DNA of 64,000 nt from Saccharomonospora marina XMU15 (GCF_000244955.1 NZ_CM001439.1:3266385-3330384), one strand, 5' to 3'; positions 27,307 through 36,482 are shown, numbered from the stretch's first letter. A program made the numbers and translations. Notes: a model not told the origin generated them from the sequence alone.

Positions 27307-27657
27307 GTGGCGCAGCGGGTTGTTGTCTCCCTCGTGGACGATCTGGACGGTTCCGAGGCCGACGAGACCATCCAGTTCGGCCTGGACGGCGTGAGCTACG
27401 AGATCGACCTATCCTCGGAGAATGCCGAGGAGTTGCGCGAGGCACTGGCCCACTACATCGCTCACGCGCGTAAGGCGGGTGGCCGTAAGCGTGCCCCGTC
27501 GCGGCGTTCCAACGGGAAAGCGTCGAGTCGCTCCTCCTCCGCCGAGCGGGAACAGAATCAGGCAATTCGCGCCTGGGCCCGCAAGAACGGATACGCCATT
27601 TCCGATCGAGGCCGTATTCCTTCCGAGGTCACCGACGCATACCACAAAGCCCGCTGA
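27307..27657 (+). CDS. lsr2: Lsr2 family nucleoid protein
   Basis: A 116-residue Lsr2 homologue, the actinobacterial H-NS-like DNA bridging protein. The N-terminal oligomerisation domain reads [15 protein letters not shown] and [15 protein letters not shown]; a Lys/Ser-rich linker follows. The C-terminal DNA-binding domain has [19 protein letters not shown] with the RGR AT-hook-like core. The GTG start is chosen because AGGAGG lies at 27297-27302 and the protein then begins as the family does. It silences AT-rich, often foreign, DNA. It follows the ketone operon by 160 bp and seems independently transcribed. Confidence 0.93.
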   Translation: MAQRVVVSLVDDLDGSEADETIQFGLDGVSYEIDLSSENAEELREALAHYIAHARKAGGRKRAPSRRSNGKASSRSSSAEREQNQAIRAWARKNGYAISDRGRIPSEVTDAYHKAR

Positions 27658-27794
27658 CCGAAGAAGTCGCTGGGCACAGCCGGAAAGCGCCTCGTCGTGC
27701 CGTCCGGGCACGACGTTCGGTCGTGAAACGTTCGGTTGTGAAGCCGCGCACGAGGTCGGCGGCGACCGGGCGGGTGTGCCCTTAGAGTGAACGT

Positions 27795-28142
27795 GTGAGC
27801 ACAGACTGCCTGTTCTGCGGCATCGTGGCCCGCACCGTGCCCGCGACCGTGGTACACGAGACCGACACCGTGCTGGCGTTCGCCGACATCGACCCGCAGG
27901 CGCCGAGCCACCTGCTGGTCATCCCCAAGGAGCACTACCCCGACGCCGCCACCATGGCCGCGGCCGACCCGCGCCTCGCCGGTGAGGTGCTGGCCGCCGC
28001 GGCCGAGGCCGCCAAGGCCGCGGCCATCGACAGCACCGGATACCGCCTCGTGTTCAACACCGGGGCCGACGCCAACCAGACGGTGTTCCACGCACACTGC
28101 CATGTGCTCGGCGGGCGCCGTATGTCGTGGCCACCGGGCTGA
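27795..28142 (+). CDS. HIT family hydrolase
   Basis: A 115-residue HIT protein. The N-terminus CLFCGIVARTVPATVVHE with its CxxC and the catalytic histidine triad HAHCHVLGG near residue 97 define the family of nucleoside phosphoramidate or dinucleotide hydrolases (HinT branch). It acts in the cytoplasm; the natural substrate is often unclear. GTG start. Confidence 0.92.
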   Translation: MSTDCLFCGIVARTVPATVVHETDTVLAFADIDPQAPSHLLVIPKEHYPDAATMAAADPRLAGEVLAAAAEAAKAAAIDSTGYRLVFNTGADANQTVFHAHCHVLGGRRMSWPPG

Positions 28143-28163
28143 GACCTGCGACGGGAAGAACAG

Positions 28164-28790
28164 ATGATCGACATCGCCGACCAGCTCAGCGCCACCTACC
28201 GGGAGGTTCGGGCGGCCTCCGCCGCGGGCGAGGCGGTCAGCGTGCTGCTGCGCAGGCGCTTCCCCGCCGCCGTCCAGGACATCTGGCGGGCGGTCACCGA
28301 ACCCGACGAGCTCGCCCGCTGGTTTTCCGGCGTCACCGCCGACCTGCGTCCCGGTGGCTACTTCAAGGTCGAGGGCGAGACCGACGGCGAGATCCTCGAA
28401 TGCGAACGCCCGCACCTGCTGCGGCTGTCGTGGGGCGACGAGCACAATGTCGTCGAGGTGCGACTCGCCGCCGACGAGGCCTGCGGTGAAGCCGGGGGCG
28501 CGGCCACGATCGTCGAGTTGGTGCACGCGGCGGACCCCGCCGTCGCGGACTGCCTGCGCAGCGGGCCTGCCTGGGATGTGGCGTTCCTGGCTCTGGAGCG
28601 CCACATCCGCGCCCAGCCGATGGGTGATCCCGCCACGTGGCGTTCCTCGCAGCAGGTCCAGACCTTTTGCCAGCATTCGGTGAGTGCCTGGGCGAAGGCC
28701 ACCGAAGCGGCCGGAGCGGCGGGCGAGGAGCAGCTCGGCGCGGCCGCCGCGGCGGCGCTGCGGCGGTTCGCCCCCGACCTCACCGGCTGA
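28164..28790 (+). CDS. SRPBCC (AHSA1-like) domain protein
   Basis: A 208-residue protein with a START/Bet v1-like fold, AHSA1 subgroup: RRRFPAAVQDIWRAVTEPDELARWF, then GGYFKVEGETDGEILECERPHLLRLSW. The C-terminal helical part (ALERHIRAQ) is longer than in minimal members. Such proteins bind hydrophobic ligands or act as chaperone-associated factors; no specific function can be given. It starts 21 bp after the HIT gene and is probably co-transcribed with it. Confidence 0.8.
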   Translation: MIDIADQLSATYREVRAASAAGEAVSVLLRRRFPAAVQDIWRAVTEPDELARWFSGVTADLRPGGYFKVEGETDGEILECERPHLLRLSWGDEHNVVEVRLAADEACGEAGGAATIVELVHAADPAVADCLRSGPAWDVAFLALERHIRAQPMGDPATWRSSQQVQTFCQHSVSAWAKATEAAGAAGEEQLGAAAAAALRRFAPDLTG

Positions 28791-28826
28791 GCCCGCGCGA
28801 TCCTCGGCGACCGCCGGGTCAGCGGT

Positions 28827-30029
28827 TCACTGCGCCAGCCAACCAGCGGGATCGGCGAGCAGGCCAGAGGTCACCACGGCCGCCGCCGCGCGAGCCACCG
28901 CGTCGCCGCCCAGCTGGGAGGCACGCACTCGCGCCGCCGCTGCCGGACAGCACTGGGCCAGTGCCGCGCGTACCTCCTCGGCGAAGGGCTCGCCGAGCGC
29001 GCCCAGCCTGCCGCCGAGCACCACCTCGCCGGGTTCCAGCAACGCGACCGGGCCACCGAGCGCGCGGCCGAGCGCGCGGGCCGCCGTGCGGGCGGCCGCG
29101 ACGGCCGCCGGGTCGCCCGACGCGAGCAACCCCGGCAGTGGCCCTTCGCCGCCGCACAACCTCGACGTGGCGACGGTGCTCGATCCGGCTGCCCGCAGCA
29201 TCGCCCGGTAACCCGCCACCGTCTCCAGGCAGCCCCGCCCGCCGCACGAGCAGCGTGGCCCGCCGCGCCGGACCCGCAGGTGGGCCAGGTCGCCCGGTGA
29301 CTGCTTCGCGGCCGCAACGCCCGTGGCTGCGGTGAGCACGCAGGCGCCGAGACCGAGTTCACCACCCACGTAGAGCAGCGGCTGCTGCCGCGTCGCGGCA
29401 CCGAACCAGGTTTCGGCCAGGGCCGCGAGCTGGTGGGAGCCGTACACGCTCACCGCGATCCCGCCGCCGAGCACCGCCAGCCGGTCACCGAGCAGGCAGG
29501 CCAGATCGATGTCCTGCCACCCCAGTTCCACCGAGTTCACCACCGACGAGTCGACGATCCGACCCGGCACCGCGGCAACCACTCCGGCGACGACGTTGCC
29601 GGTGGTTTCGGCGGTGCGCAGCAGGCGTCGCAGCACCACCTCGGCGGCTCTGCCCGCGAGCGCAGGGTCGCCTCGCAGGTCGTCGGCACGGCGGACGGCA
29701 CGGTCACGCACCCGCCCGGTGAGGTCCACCAGGCATCCGGCGACGTGGTCCGCCTCGAACTGCAGCCCGATTCCAGCCGGGCCGAGCGAGTTCAGCACCA
29801 GGTCGGTGGCGGGCCTGCCTGGCCCCCTCGCCCGGCCGGTACCCAGCTCCCGCAGCAGCGCACCGTCGAGCAGCTCCCCGGCGAGCTGGGTGACCGTGGT
29901 CTTGGTGAGGCCGCTGTGCCGAGCCAGCCCGGCCCGCGACACCGGGCCGAGCCTGGCCACGAGTTCCGCGACGAGGGCCAGGTTGTGCTCGTGCTGCCGC
30001 ACCGGCCGTGCCGGGATCCCGCGCTCCAC
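28827..30029 (-). CDS. ROK-family transcriptional regulator
   Basis: A 400-residue NagC/XylR-type repressor. The N-terminal winged helix is LGPVSRAGLARHSGLTKTTVTQLAGELLDGALLREL. The ROK sugar-kinase-like domain follows, with the zinc-binding Cys motif GPRCSCGGRGCLETVAG. ROK repressors bind a sugar or sugar phosphate. It is divergent from a sugar-type ABC ATPase gene, with a dyad in the intergenic region, so it is the likely regulator of that gene. Confidence 0.9.
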   Translation of the reverse strand: MERGIPARPVRQHEHNLALVAELVARLGPVSRAGLARHSGLTKTTVTQLAGELLDGALLRELGTGRARGPGRPATDLVLNSLGPAGIGLQFEADHVAGCLVDLTGRVRDRAVRRADDLRGDPALAGRAAEVVLRRLLRTAETTGNVVAGVVAAVPGRIVDSSVVNSVELGWQDIDLACLLGDRLAVLGGGIAVSVYGSHQLAALAETWFGAATRQQPLLYVGGELGLGACVLTAATGVAAAKQSPGDLAHLRVRRGGPRCSCGGRGCLETVAGYRAMLRAAGSSTVATSRLCGGEGPLPGLLASGDPAAVAAARTAARALGRALGGPVALLEPGEVVLGGRLGALGEPFAEEVRAALAQCCPAAAARVRASQLGGDAVARAAAAVVTSGLLADPAGWLAQ

Positions 30030-30045
30030 GCCGCCTCCCAGATAT

Positions 30046-30059
30046 TAGTAAGTCCACTA
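30046..30059. promoter_or_regulatory. candidate ROK operator
   Basis: TAGT-aagtcc-ACTA, a 4-bp inverted repeat in an A/T-rich patch about 17 bp upstream of the ROK start and about 100 bp upstream of the ABC ATPase start. NagC/XylR-type operators often have TTAGT-like arms. The dyad is short, so this is tentative. Confidence 0.35.
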
Positions 30060-30158
30060 GACTATCAAACCCTAGCCAGCATGGCCCGGGTTCGGATAGA
30101 CATGCGCCACGACGTCCCCCCGACGCGCCCACCCGAGGGCGGAGAGGACCAGCGCATC

Positions 30159-31256
30159 ATGGCCGATGTCCGCTTCCAGCAAGCCTCCCGAATCTTTCCC
30201 GGCACCCCACCGGTACGGGCGGTGGACGGGCTCTCCCTCGACATCGCCGACGGCGAGTTCCTCGTGCTCGTGGGACCGTCCGGCTCCGGCAAATCCACGG
30301 CCCTGCGCATGCTCGCGGGCCTGGAGGACGTCGACGAGGGCGTGATCACCATCGGCGGTCGCGACGTCACGGCGGTGTCGCCGAAGAACCGCGACATCGC
30401 GATGGTTTTCCAGTCCTACGCGCTGTATCCGCACATGACGGTCGCGGAGAACATGGGCTTCGCGTTGAAGATCAAGCGCATCGGCAAGGCGGAGATCGCC
30501 AGGCGGGTCGAGGAGGCCGCACGCCTGCTGGATCTCACCGACTACCTCAACCGCAAGCCAAAAGCGCTTTCCGGCGGCCAGCGCCAACGCGTGGCCATGG
30601 GAAGGGCGATCGTGCGCGAGCCCGCGGTGTTCCTCATGGACGAGCCGCTGTCCAATCTGGATGCCAAGCTGCGGGTGGAGACGCGCGCCAACATCACGGC
30701 ACTGCAGGCGAGGCTCGGCACCACCACGGTGTACGTCACACACGACCAGATCGAGGCCATGACGATGGGCCACCGGGTGGCGGTGCTCAAGGACGGCGTG
30801 CTGCAGCAGTGCGACACACCGCGCGTGCTCTACGACCGGCCCGCCAACGTGTTCGTGGCCGGGTTCATCGGCTCGCCCGCGATGAACCTCACCACCGCGG
30901 CTCTCACCGACGCCGGCGCCCAACTCGACGGCCTTACGGTGCCGTTGGACAGGAAACTGCTCGCCGGTGAGCGGGCCGCCGGACTGCGGGAGGTCACCGT
31001 CGGTATCCGGCCGGAGTCGCTGCGCCCTGCCTCGGCGGCGGAACCGGCCATGGAACTGCGGGTGGAGCTGGTCGAGGTGCTCGGCTCCGACGCCTACGTG
31101 TACGGGAAGGTGGACGTGGGCGGCAGCCAGGAGCGCTTCATCGTGCGCACCGACGCGCACTCGACGCCGTCCTTCGGCGAGGTCCTGCGGGTGACACTGC
31201 GTGACCCCGAGGCCGCTCACACCTTCGACCCCAACACCGGCGAGCGACTGGACTGA
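30159..31256 (+). CDS. sugar ABC transporter ATP-binding protein (MsmK/UgpC type)
   Basis: A 365-residue ATPase of the carbohydrate-uptake CUT1 class. Walker A GPSGSGKST, Q-loop VFQSYALYPHM, signature LSGGQRQRVAMGRA, Walker B FLMDEPLSNLD and H-loop VTHDQIEAMTM are all present. A C-terminal TOBE-type regulatory domain follows (PANVFVAGFIGSPAMN, GIRPESL). ATG at 30159 gives the normal family start; the open frame extends upstream over the ROK gene without meaning. No permease or binding-protein genes lie nearby, so it probably energises several distant sugar transporters, as MsiK does in Streptomyces. Confidence 0.92.
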   Translation: MADVRFQQASRIFPGTPPVRAVDGLSLDIADGEFLVLVGPSGSGKSTALRMLAGLEDVDEGVITIGGRDVTAVSPKNRDIAMVFQSYALYPHMTVAENMGFALKIKRIGKAEIARRVEEAARLLDLTDYLNRKPKALSGGQRQRVAMGRAIVREPAVFLMDEPLSNLDAKLRVETRANITALQARLGTTTVYVTHDQIEAMTMGHRVAVLKDGVLQQCDTPRVLYDRPANVFVAGFIGSPAMNLTTAALTDAGAQLDGLTVPLDRKLLAGERAAGLREVTVGIRPESLRPASAAEPAMELRVELVEVLGSDAYVYGKVDVGGSQERFIVRTDAHSTPSFGEVLRVTLRDPEAAHTFDPNTGERLD

Positions 31257-31503
31257 TCCCAGGGTCACGGCCCGTTTCGGGGTTGGCCTCCACGTCACCG
31301 GGGTTACCAGTGCGGGCAGCCGGTTCGCGCGCACCGGCTGCCCGCACGCTGGGACCCGCCGGATACTTTCCCCGCGCCCGGCGAGTGCCCCTCCCGCGGC
31401 CGGACCCCGTCACGTTCGCCCGTCCTGACCGCGGAACTGGCGGGCGAACGTCTCCAATGTGGCTGGCAGGGCCCGCCGGACAGCAGGGTCGAAAGCCCCC
31501 AAT

Positions 31504-31830
31504 TCACGCGGCCGTCGCCCTGTCCGAACCTGTCACGGTCGAGCCTGTGGGCGGTATGTCCGAAATGCGTTCGGTCGACGCGTAGCAGCCCGGGCAGACC
31601 AACCACTCGTCGCGAACGGCCACCAGCGTCGCCTCGCACGGGTCGCAGCAGGTGGCGCAACGAAACTCGATGGGCGCCTCGATGCTGAAGAGATCGGCTT
31701 CCGGCCGCACCGGATACGAAGCGAGCACCCGCACCTGGGTACCGTCCGCCAGCGCGATATGTCGGGTCGGCTCCACCTGGACACGTACCGGGCCTGTCGC
31801 TGTCACCATCGCTTCCGGCACCGTGCTCAT
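31504..31830 (-). CDS. small zinc-ribbon-like protein
   Basis: A 108-residue hypothetical protein. The C-terminal half contains two Cys pairs, CATCCDPC and VCPGC, spaced as in zinc ribbons; the N-terminal half (TRHIALADGTQVRVLASYPV) looks beta-rich. ATG at 31830 is preferred over an upstream start at 31872. I do not recognise a named family. It is separated from the nudix gene by about 100 bp. Confidence 0.55.
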   Translation of the reverse strand: MSTVPEAMVTATGPVRVQVEPTRHIALADGTQVRVLASYPVRPEADLFSIEAPIEFRCATCCDPCEATLVAVRDEWLVCPGCYASTERISDIPPTGSTVTGSDRATAA

Positions 31831-31927
31831 AGTCCGGGCATACCCTGATGGGTGGCATGCAAACAGTGACAAAGGAATAGGTCTAGTACACCCGAATGGA
31901 CCAATGCAGGACTTGCGGTGTGAACGC

Positions 31928-32401
31928 TCAGTCCAACATTCGCCGTAGCTGATGGAGAAACGGGCGTTGCGCGGCCACGATCTTGTCTCCCGCGACGTCG
32001 AACCCGAACCAGCCGACCCGGTCGACCTCCGGAAACGACCGGACCCGGCCCGAGCCCTTCGGCCACTCCAGCTCGAACGTGCCCGGCACCACGGCAGCGG
32101 GGTCGAGGTCGCCCTCCACTGCCCACACCCTCACCAGCTTGCCGCTGCCCTGCCGGACCTCCCCCAGGTCCATCGGCCGCCCTCCCGGCACGGGAAGACC
32201 GAGTTCCTCGCGGAACTCCCGCCGGGCCGCGGCCAGTGGCTCCTCGGTGTCGTCGTACTCCCCCTTGGGCACCGACCAGGCACCGGCGTCGCGGCGCGCC
32301 CAGAACGGTCCACCCATGTGGCCGAGCAGCACCTCCGGCCGTTCACCGCTCGTGCGGTACAGCAGTATCCCGGCGCTGCGTTTGCCGCGGTTGGTCGCCA
32401 C
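31928..32401 (-). CDS. NUDIX hydrolase
   Basis: A 157-residue hydrolase. The Nudix box is complete: GEYDDTEEPLAAARREFREE followed by LGL. The N-terminus SAGILLYRT and the WSVPKGEYD lead-in match the diadenosine-polyphosphate/NTP-type branch. Its start lies inside the 3' end of the cytochrome b gene (59-bp overlap), so it is the last gene of that string, although its function is probably housekeeping (nucleotide clean-up). Confidence 0.9.
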   Translation of the reverse strand: MATNRGKRSAGILLYRTSGERPEVLLGHMGGPFWARRDAGAWSVPKGEYDDTEEPLAAARREFREELGLPVPGGRPMDLGEVRQGSGKLVRVWAVEGDLDPAAVVPGTFELEWPKGSGRVRSFPEVDRVGWFGFDVAGDKIVAAQRPFLHQLRRMLD

Positions 32402-33908
32402 CTTCGGAACTGTCCTCCTCGGGACGGGTGTTCAGGTCACCCGGCAGGGTGGGAAGCCTGCTGCCCTGGTAGCGCGGGCGACGGGGCGCGCCGTCGTCGG
32501 CGTCGGGCGCCAGCCGCTGCCTGACCTCAACGTAGTAGCCGTCGGCGCTGCGCTGCACCACACCCGCGTGCACACCTCGCTCGAGCACGTCGGTGTCGAA
32601 CCGCTGCAGCCGCAGGCACGACCGGTAGGCGATCAGGAAGGCCAGCGGCGGCAGCGCGAACAGCGCCATGCGAAGCGCCCACACGAACCCCTCGATCGGG
32701 ATCTTGAACAGGAACGCGATGACGTCGTCGGAGCCCGCGACCATCAGCACCATGAAGAAGGTCAGCGCCATCGTGCCCGTTGCGGTGCGCACCGGCGCGT
32801 CCCTCGGCCGCTGCAGCAGGTGATGCTTGCGGTAGTCCTTGGTGAACCTGCGTTCCAGGAACGGATACGCCGCGAGCAGCAGGAACAACGTGGCGGGCAG
32901 CACAACGGCAGGCCAGAACGCCGCTGCGATCGAGTGGCCACCCACCGTGATCCGCCAGGAGGGAAACAGCCGCAGCGCGCCCTCGACGAAGATCAGGTAC
33001 CAGTCGGGCTGGGCGTTGAGCGAACTGTGCGAGGCGAGATACGGTCCGTAGTTGAAGACCGGGTTGATCTGGAAGAACCCGCCGAGCAGCACCATGATCG
33101 CGGTCACACCGGTTGCGAGGCCGGTGCTCTTCATCGCGAACGCGGGCACCGTCCGGGTGCCGACCGCATTGCTCTCGCGCTTCCTCCTGCCGGGGAACTG
33201 GGTGTGCTCCTGGTACCACACCGACGCCAGATGAACGGCTACCAGCGCGAGGATCAGCCCCGGGATCAGGAAGACATGCAACGTGAAGAACCGCGGCACG
33301 AAGATGTCGCCGGGAAACTCGCCCCCGAACATCATCCAGTGCAGCCACGTCCCCACCAGCGGAATGCTCAGCACGATCCCCGATGCGATGCGTACCCCCT
33401 GGCCGGACAGCAGATCGTCGGGCATCGAGTAACCGAGGAAGCCCTCCAGGATGGCCAGCGCGAGCAGGAACACGCCGATCAGCCAGTTCAGCTCCCTGGG
33501 CTTTCGGTAGGCGCCGGTGAAGAAGATGCGCCCCATGTGGGTCACGATCGCGGCCACGAATATCAGCGCGGCCCAGTGGTGCACCTGCCGCACCAGCAAG
33601 CCGCCCCTGACCTCGAACGAGATGTCCAGCGACGTCGCGTAGGCGCGGGAGAACTCCAGCCCCTGCAGGAACGTGTAGGAGCCCCGGTAGGTGGTCTCGG
33701 TCAGCGACGGATCGAAGAACAACGCCAGGTAGGTGCCCGACACCACCAGCACCACGAAGCTGTACAGCGCCAGCTCACCGAACAGGAAGGTGAAATGCTC
33801 GGGAAACACCTTGTTCAGCCGGGGCCGCAGCGCCTTGGCCAGGTGGAACCGGGTGTCCATGGCCCCCATGGCGCGCGTGGCCCTACCGGCCCGTTCCGCT
33901 GTGCTCAT
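32343..33908 (-). CDS. cytochrome b (QcrB-like), stand-alone
   Basis: A 521-residue actinobacterial-type cytochrome b. Two haem-ligand His pairs are visible: QVHHWAALIFVAAIVTHMG (helix B) and FFTLHVFLIPG with ALVAVHLASVW (helix D). The quinol-site motif is QPDWYLIF (PEWY in most bc complexes). About eight transmembrane helices are followed by a hydrophilic tail. Neither Rieske protein nor cytochrome c1 is encoded nearby, unlike the usual qcrCAB operon, so this is a second copy specific to the formate/oxidase cluster. The start at 33908 overlaps the CtaG-like gene (ATGA). Confidence 0.9.
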   Translation of the reverse strand: MSTAERAGRATRAMGAMDTRFHLAKALRPRLNKVFPEHFTFLFGELALYSFVVLVVSGTYLALFFDPSLTETTYRGSYTFLQGLEFSRAYATSLDISFEVRGGLLVRQVHHWAALIFVAAIVTHMGRIFFTGAYRKPRELNWLIGVFLLALAILEGFLGYSMPDDLLSGQGVRIASGIVLSIPLVGTWLHWMMFGGEFPGDIFVPRFFTLHVFLIPGLILALVAVHLASVWYQEHTQFPGRRKRESNAVGTRTVPAFAMKSTGLATGVTAIMVLLGGFFQINPVFNYGPYLASHSSLNAQPDWYLIFVEGALRLFPSWRITVGGHSIAAAFWPAVVLPATLFLLLAAYPFLERRFTKDYRKHHLLQRPRDAPVRTATGTMALTFFMVLMVAGSDDVIAFLFKIPIEGFVWALRMALFALPPLAFLIAYRSCLRLQRFDTDVLERGVHAGVVQRSADGYYVEVRQRLAPDADDGAPRRPRYQGSRLPTLPGDLNTRPEEDSSEGGDQPRQTQRRDTAVPHER

Positions 33909-34369
33909 GGTGTCCGCTGCTCCTCCCTGCTGATCCAGCGCCACGTCACGCCGACAGCGGCGAACCCGACAGGCAGCATCGCGACGATCATGGCGATCCC
34001 ACCCGCCGAGTCGCCTTTGAGCACGAGGTAGACGGCGGCGAGGTCCAGCGAAGGCCCGGCAAGGAACAGGTAGACGCTGCGGCCCGCGTCGCTGCACCCG
34101 TTCCCGGGTTCCAGCACCGGCAACCAGAACACCACCGCGCCCGCGAGCAGCAGCAGGTGCAGCCCGGCCTCCGCGAGCGCCGAAACCTGTCGCTGCTCGA
34201 GGAACACCGTGATCGCGCCGTGCAGCAGCACGAAGCCGACGAGGGTGGGCAGCGCGGGCGCGGGCACCCGGTGCCACGCCACGGTGCGCCGCCCGGCGAG
34301 CACGATCAGCGGAGCCAGCACCGACACCAGCAGGCCCATCGCCGCCATGTGCACCACCTGCCCGGTCAC
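33905..34369 (-). CDS. CtaG-like small membrane protein of the oxidase cluster
   Basis: A 154-residue integral membrane protein with about four helices. VVHMAAMGLLVSVLAPLIVLAG and a following segment (LVGFVLLHGAITVFLEQ) resemble part of the caa3-type oxidase assembly factor CtaG, but the protein is shorter than full CtaG. The GTG start at 34369 overlaps the previous gene by GTGA. A role in copper delivery or assembly of the oxidase is inferred from similarity and position. Confidence 0.6.
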   Translation of the reverse strand: MTGQVVHMAAMGLLVSVLAPLIVLAGRRTVAWHRVPAPALPTLVGFVLLHGAITVFLEQRQVSALAEAGLHLLLLAGAVVFWLPVLEPGNGCSDAGRSVYLFLAGPSLDLAAVYLVLKGDSAGGIAMIVAMLPVGFAAVGVTWRWISREEQRTP

Positions 34370-34860
34370 CGCCGTTGCCTCCTCGACGATCGCAGCGAGC
34401 GCGCGGCGGTGACCGCGGCGAACACCGAGGCGACCGCCTTCACCGGCCGGGTCAGCGCAGGCGACGCCCTGGTGCGCTCGGCGGGCAGCGTGGGCACCGT
34501 GGTGGCGGCAGGGCTCGTCCCCAGTGGCAGGCGCTCCTTCGACAGCCGGTAGGCGGCCGCGATCAGCGGCAGCCCCGCGAACACCGCGAACCAGTACCCG
34601 TAGACGAAGGACAGGCCGATCAGAATCACGGCCAGCGCTACGAAGCCCGACGAAAGGCTGGCGGTGGCCAGCCGCACGCCACGGCTCGTCCAGCCCACGG
34701 TGCGCGCCACCAGCCACACCACGACGCCGAACAGCGTGATGACGGCGACACCGGCGCCGTACATGCCGATGAACAGCGCGTTCTCACCGTAGGGCAGCAT
34801 CACCAGCACCAGCACCGCGTTCAGCGCCGCCCAGCCGAAGACCACCAGTACCGCCTTCAC
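34366..34860 (-). CDS. membrane protein of the oxidase cluster
   Basis: A 164-residue protein with about four transmembrane helices (AVLVVFGWAALNAVLVLVMLP, ALFIGMYGAGVAVITLFGVVVWLV, VALAVILIGLSFVYGYWFAV) and a basic C-terminal tail. It is not a recognisable oxidase subunit III or IV. The GTG start overlaps the subunit I stop (GTGA) and its stop overlaps the next start. It may be an accessory or assembly subunit of the oxidase; the function is unknown. Confidence 0.7.
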   Translation of the reverse strand: MKAVLVVFGWAALNAVLVLVMLPYGENALFIGMYGAGVAVITLFGVVVWLVARTVGWTSRGVRLATASLSSGFVALAVILIGLSFVYGYWFAVFAGLPLIAAAYRLSKERLPLGTSPAATTVPTLPAERTRASPALTRPVKAVASVFAAVTAARSLRSSRRQRR

Positions 34861-36482
34861 CGCGTGCCTTCCTTGCGCAGGTCCAGCAGCGGGGTGAAGC
34901 TGCGGATGGGCGGGATCGGGTGGTCGGCGTCGAAGTTGTGCGGAGGCGGCGGCGAGGACGTCGCCCACTCCAGAGTGTGTGCACGCCAGGGGTTGTCCGA
35001 CGCGACTCGCTTGCGGCGGGCGAGCGAGAGCACGATGTTCAGCGCGAACGCCAGCATGCCCAGCCCCAGCAGCCCGGAGCCGATGGTGGCGATGAGGTTG
35101 CCGCTACCGAAGCCGTCGGTGGGCAGGTAGGTGGCGACCCTGCGGGGCATCCCGGCCACACCGAGCCAAAACATCGGCAGGAAGGTGACGTTGGTGCCCG
35201 CCACCATGAGCCAGAAGTGCGCGTGGCCCAGTCCCTTGCCCAGCAGCACGCCGGTGGCCTTGGGGAACCAGAAGTAGAACCCGGCGAACAGCCCGAACAG
35301 GCTGCCCGCCACCAGGGTGTAGTGGAAGTGGGCGACCACGAAGTAGCTGTCCTGCATCTGGTAGTCCACCACCGGGGTGCCCACCATGATCCCGGTGAGC
35401 CCGCCGACGAGGAACTGCGGGATGAACGCCAGCGCGAACAGCATCGGCACGCCCAGCCGCAGCTTCGCCCCGATGATCGTGCCGAGCATCGCCAGGTACT
35501 CGATACCGGCCGGAACGAGCAGCATGATCGAGGTCAGCGAGTAGTAGTTGTCGGCGACCTGGCCCGTGGTGAACATGTGGTGGCCCCACACGCTCATCGA
35601 CAGCGCCGCGAACGCCAGCAGTGACAGCACCGTGGCCTTGTAGCCGAAGAACCTGCGGCCCGCGAACGTCGACAGCACCTCGGCGACCGCGCCGACGAAC
35701 GGGAAGAACATCACGTAGACCACGGGGTGCCCGTAGAACCAGAACAGGTGCTGGTAGCCGATGTTGAACACGTTCTGGGTGAACAACTCCGAGGCGGTCC
35801 TGCCGACCGCGATCATTCCCAGGGCGATCAGCAGCGAAGGGAAGGCGGCGAGCACCATCAGGTTCGTCGCCACCATCGACCAGCTGAACACCGGGATGCG
35901 CAGCATCGTCATGCCGGGAGTGCGTTTCAGCAACACCGTCCACAGCACGGTGGCCGCCATGAGCATCGTTCCCACCGTCGCGGCGAACGTGCCCAGCAGC
36001 CACAGGTCGGTGCCGAATCCCGGGGAGAAGCGTGCGGTGGACAGCGGGGTGTAGGCGGTCCAGCCTTCCTTGGCGGCGCCGCCGGTGGTGACGAACCCGG
36101 CGAGGATCGTCACGGCGCCACCCGCGTACAGCCAGTAGCCCAGCATCGTCAGCCGTGGCGCCGCCACGGCGGGCGCGCCCACCTGCAACGGCACCAGGTA
36201 CAACCCGAACGCCACGGCGAGTGGCGTGATCACCAGATAGATCATTCCCGAGCCGTGGATGGTGAACAGCTGGTTGTACAGGTCGTTGCTCAGCAAGCCC
36301 AGTTCCGGCTGGGCGAGTTGAGCGCGCATCACCAGCGCCAGCGCCCCCATCCCGAACATCAGCAGCAAGGCGGTGCCGATGGTGAGCAGCGCGATCCGCT
36401 TGTGGTCGGTCGTCGCGACCCATGACCGCGACGGCGAAGGAGACGGCGCCTGCCCGGTGACCGTGTCGAGCTCGGCGGTCAT
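34857..36482 (-). CDS. ctaD: cytochrome c oxidase subunit I, variant D-channel
   Basis: A 541-residue haem-copper oxidase catalytic subunit with 12 helices. Haem and CuB ligands are present: LFTIHGSGMIYL, WFYGHPVVYV, WGHHMFTTG and VVAHFHYTLV. The usual GHPEVY glutamate of A1-type oxidases is Val here, with Tyr one turn earlier (FYGHP), resembling A2-type oxidases. ATG at 36482 overlaps the subunit II stop (ATGA). Its co-location with formate dehydrogenase rather than with ctaE/qcrCAB marks it as a second, specialised oxidase. Confidence 0.92.
   Translation of the reverse strand: MTAELDTVTGQAPSPSPSRSWVATTDHKRIALLTIGTALLLMFGMGALALVMRAQLAQPELGLLSNDLYNQLFTIHGSGMIYLVITPLAVAFGLYLVPLQVGAPAVAAPRLTMLGYWLYAGGAVTILAGFVTTGGAAKEGWTAYTPLSTARFSPGFGTDLWLLGTFAATVGTMLMAATVLWTVLLKRTPGMTMLRIPVFSWSMVATNLMVLAAFPSLLIALGMIAVGRTASELFTQNVFNIGYQHLFWFYGHPVVYVMFFPFVGAVAEVLSTFAGRRFFGYKATVLSLLAFAALSMSVWGHHMFTTGQVADNYYSLTSIMLLVPAGIEYLAMLGTIIGAKLRLGVPMLFALAFIPQFLVGGLTGIMVGTPVVDYQMQDSYFVVAHFHYTLVAGSLFGLFAGFYFWFPKATGVLLGKGLGHAHFWLMVAGTNVTFLPMFWLGVAGMPRRVATYLPTDGFGSGNLIATIGSGLLGLGMLAFALNIVLSLARRKRVASDNPWRAHTLEWATSSPPPPHNFDADHPIPPIRSFTPLLDLRKEGTR

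Noticed and set aside
29433-30158. N-terminal extension of the ABC ATPase
   Set aside because: It is antisense to the ROK gene. The family sequence begins at ATG 30159.
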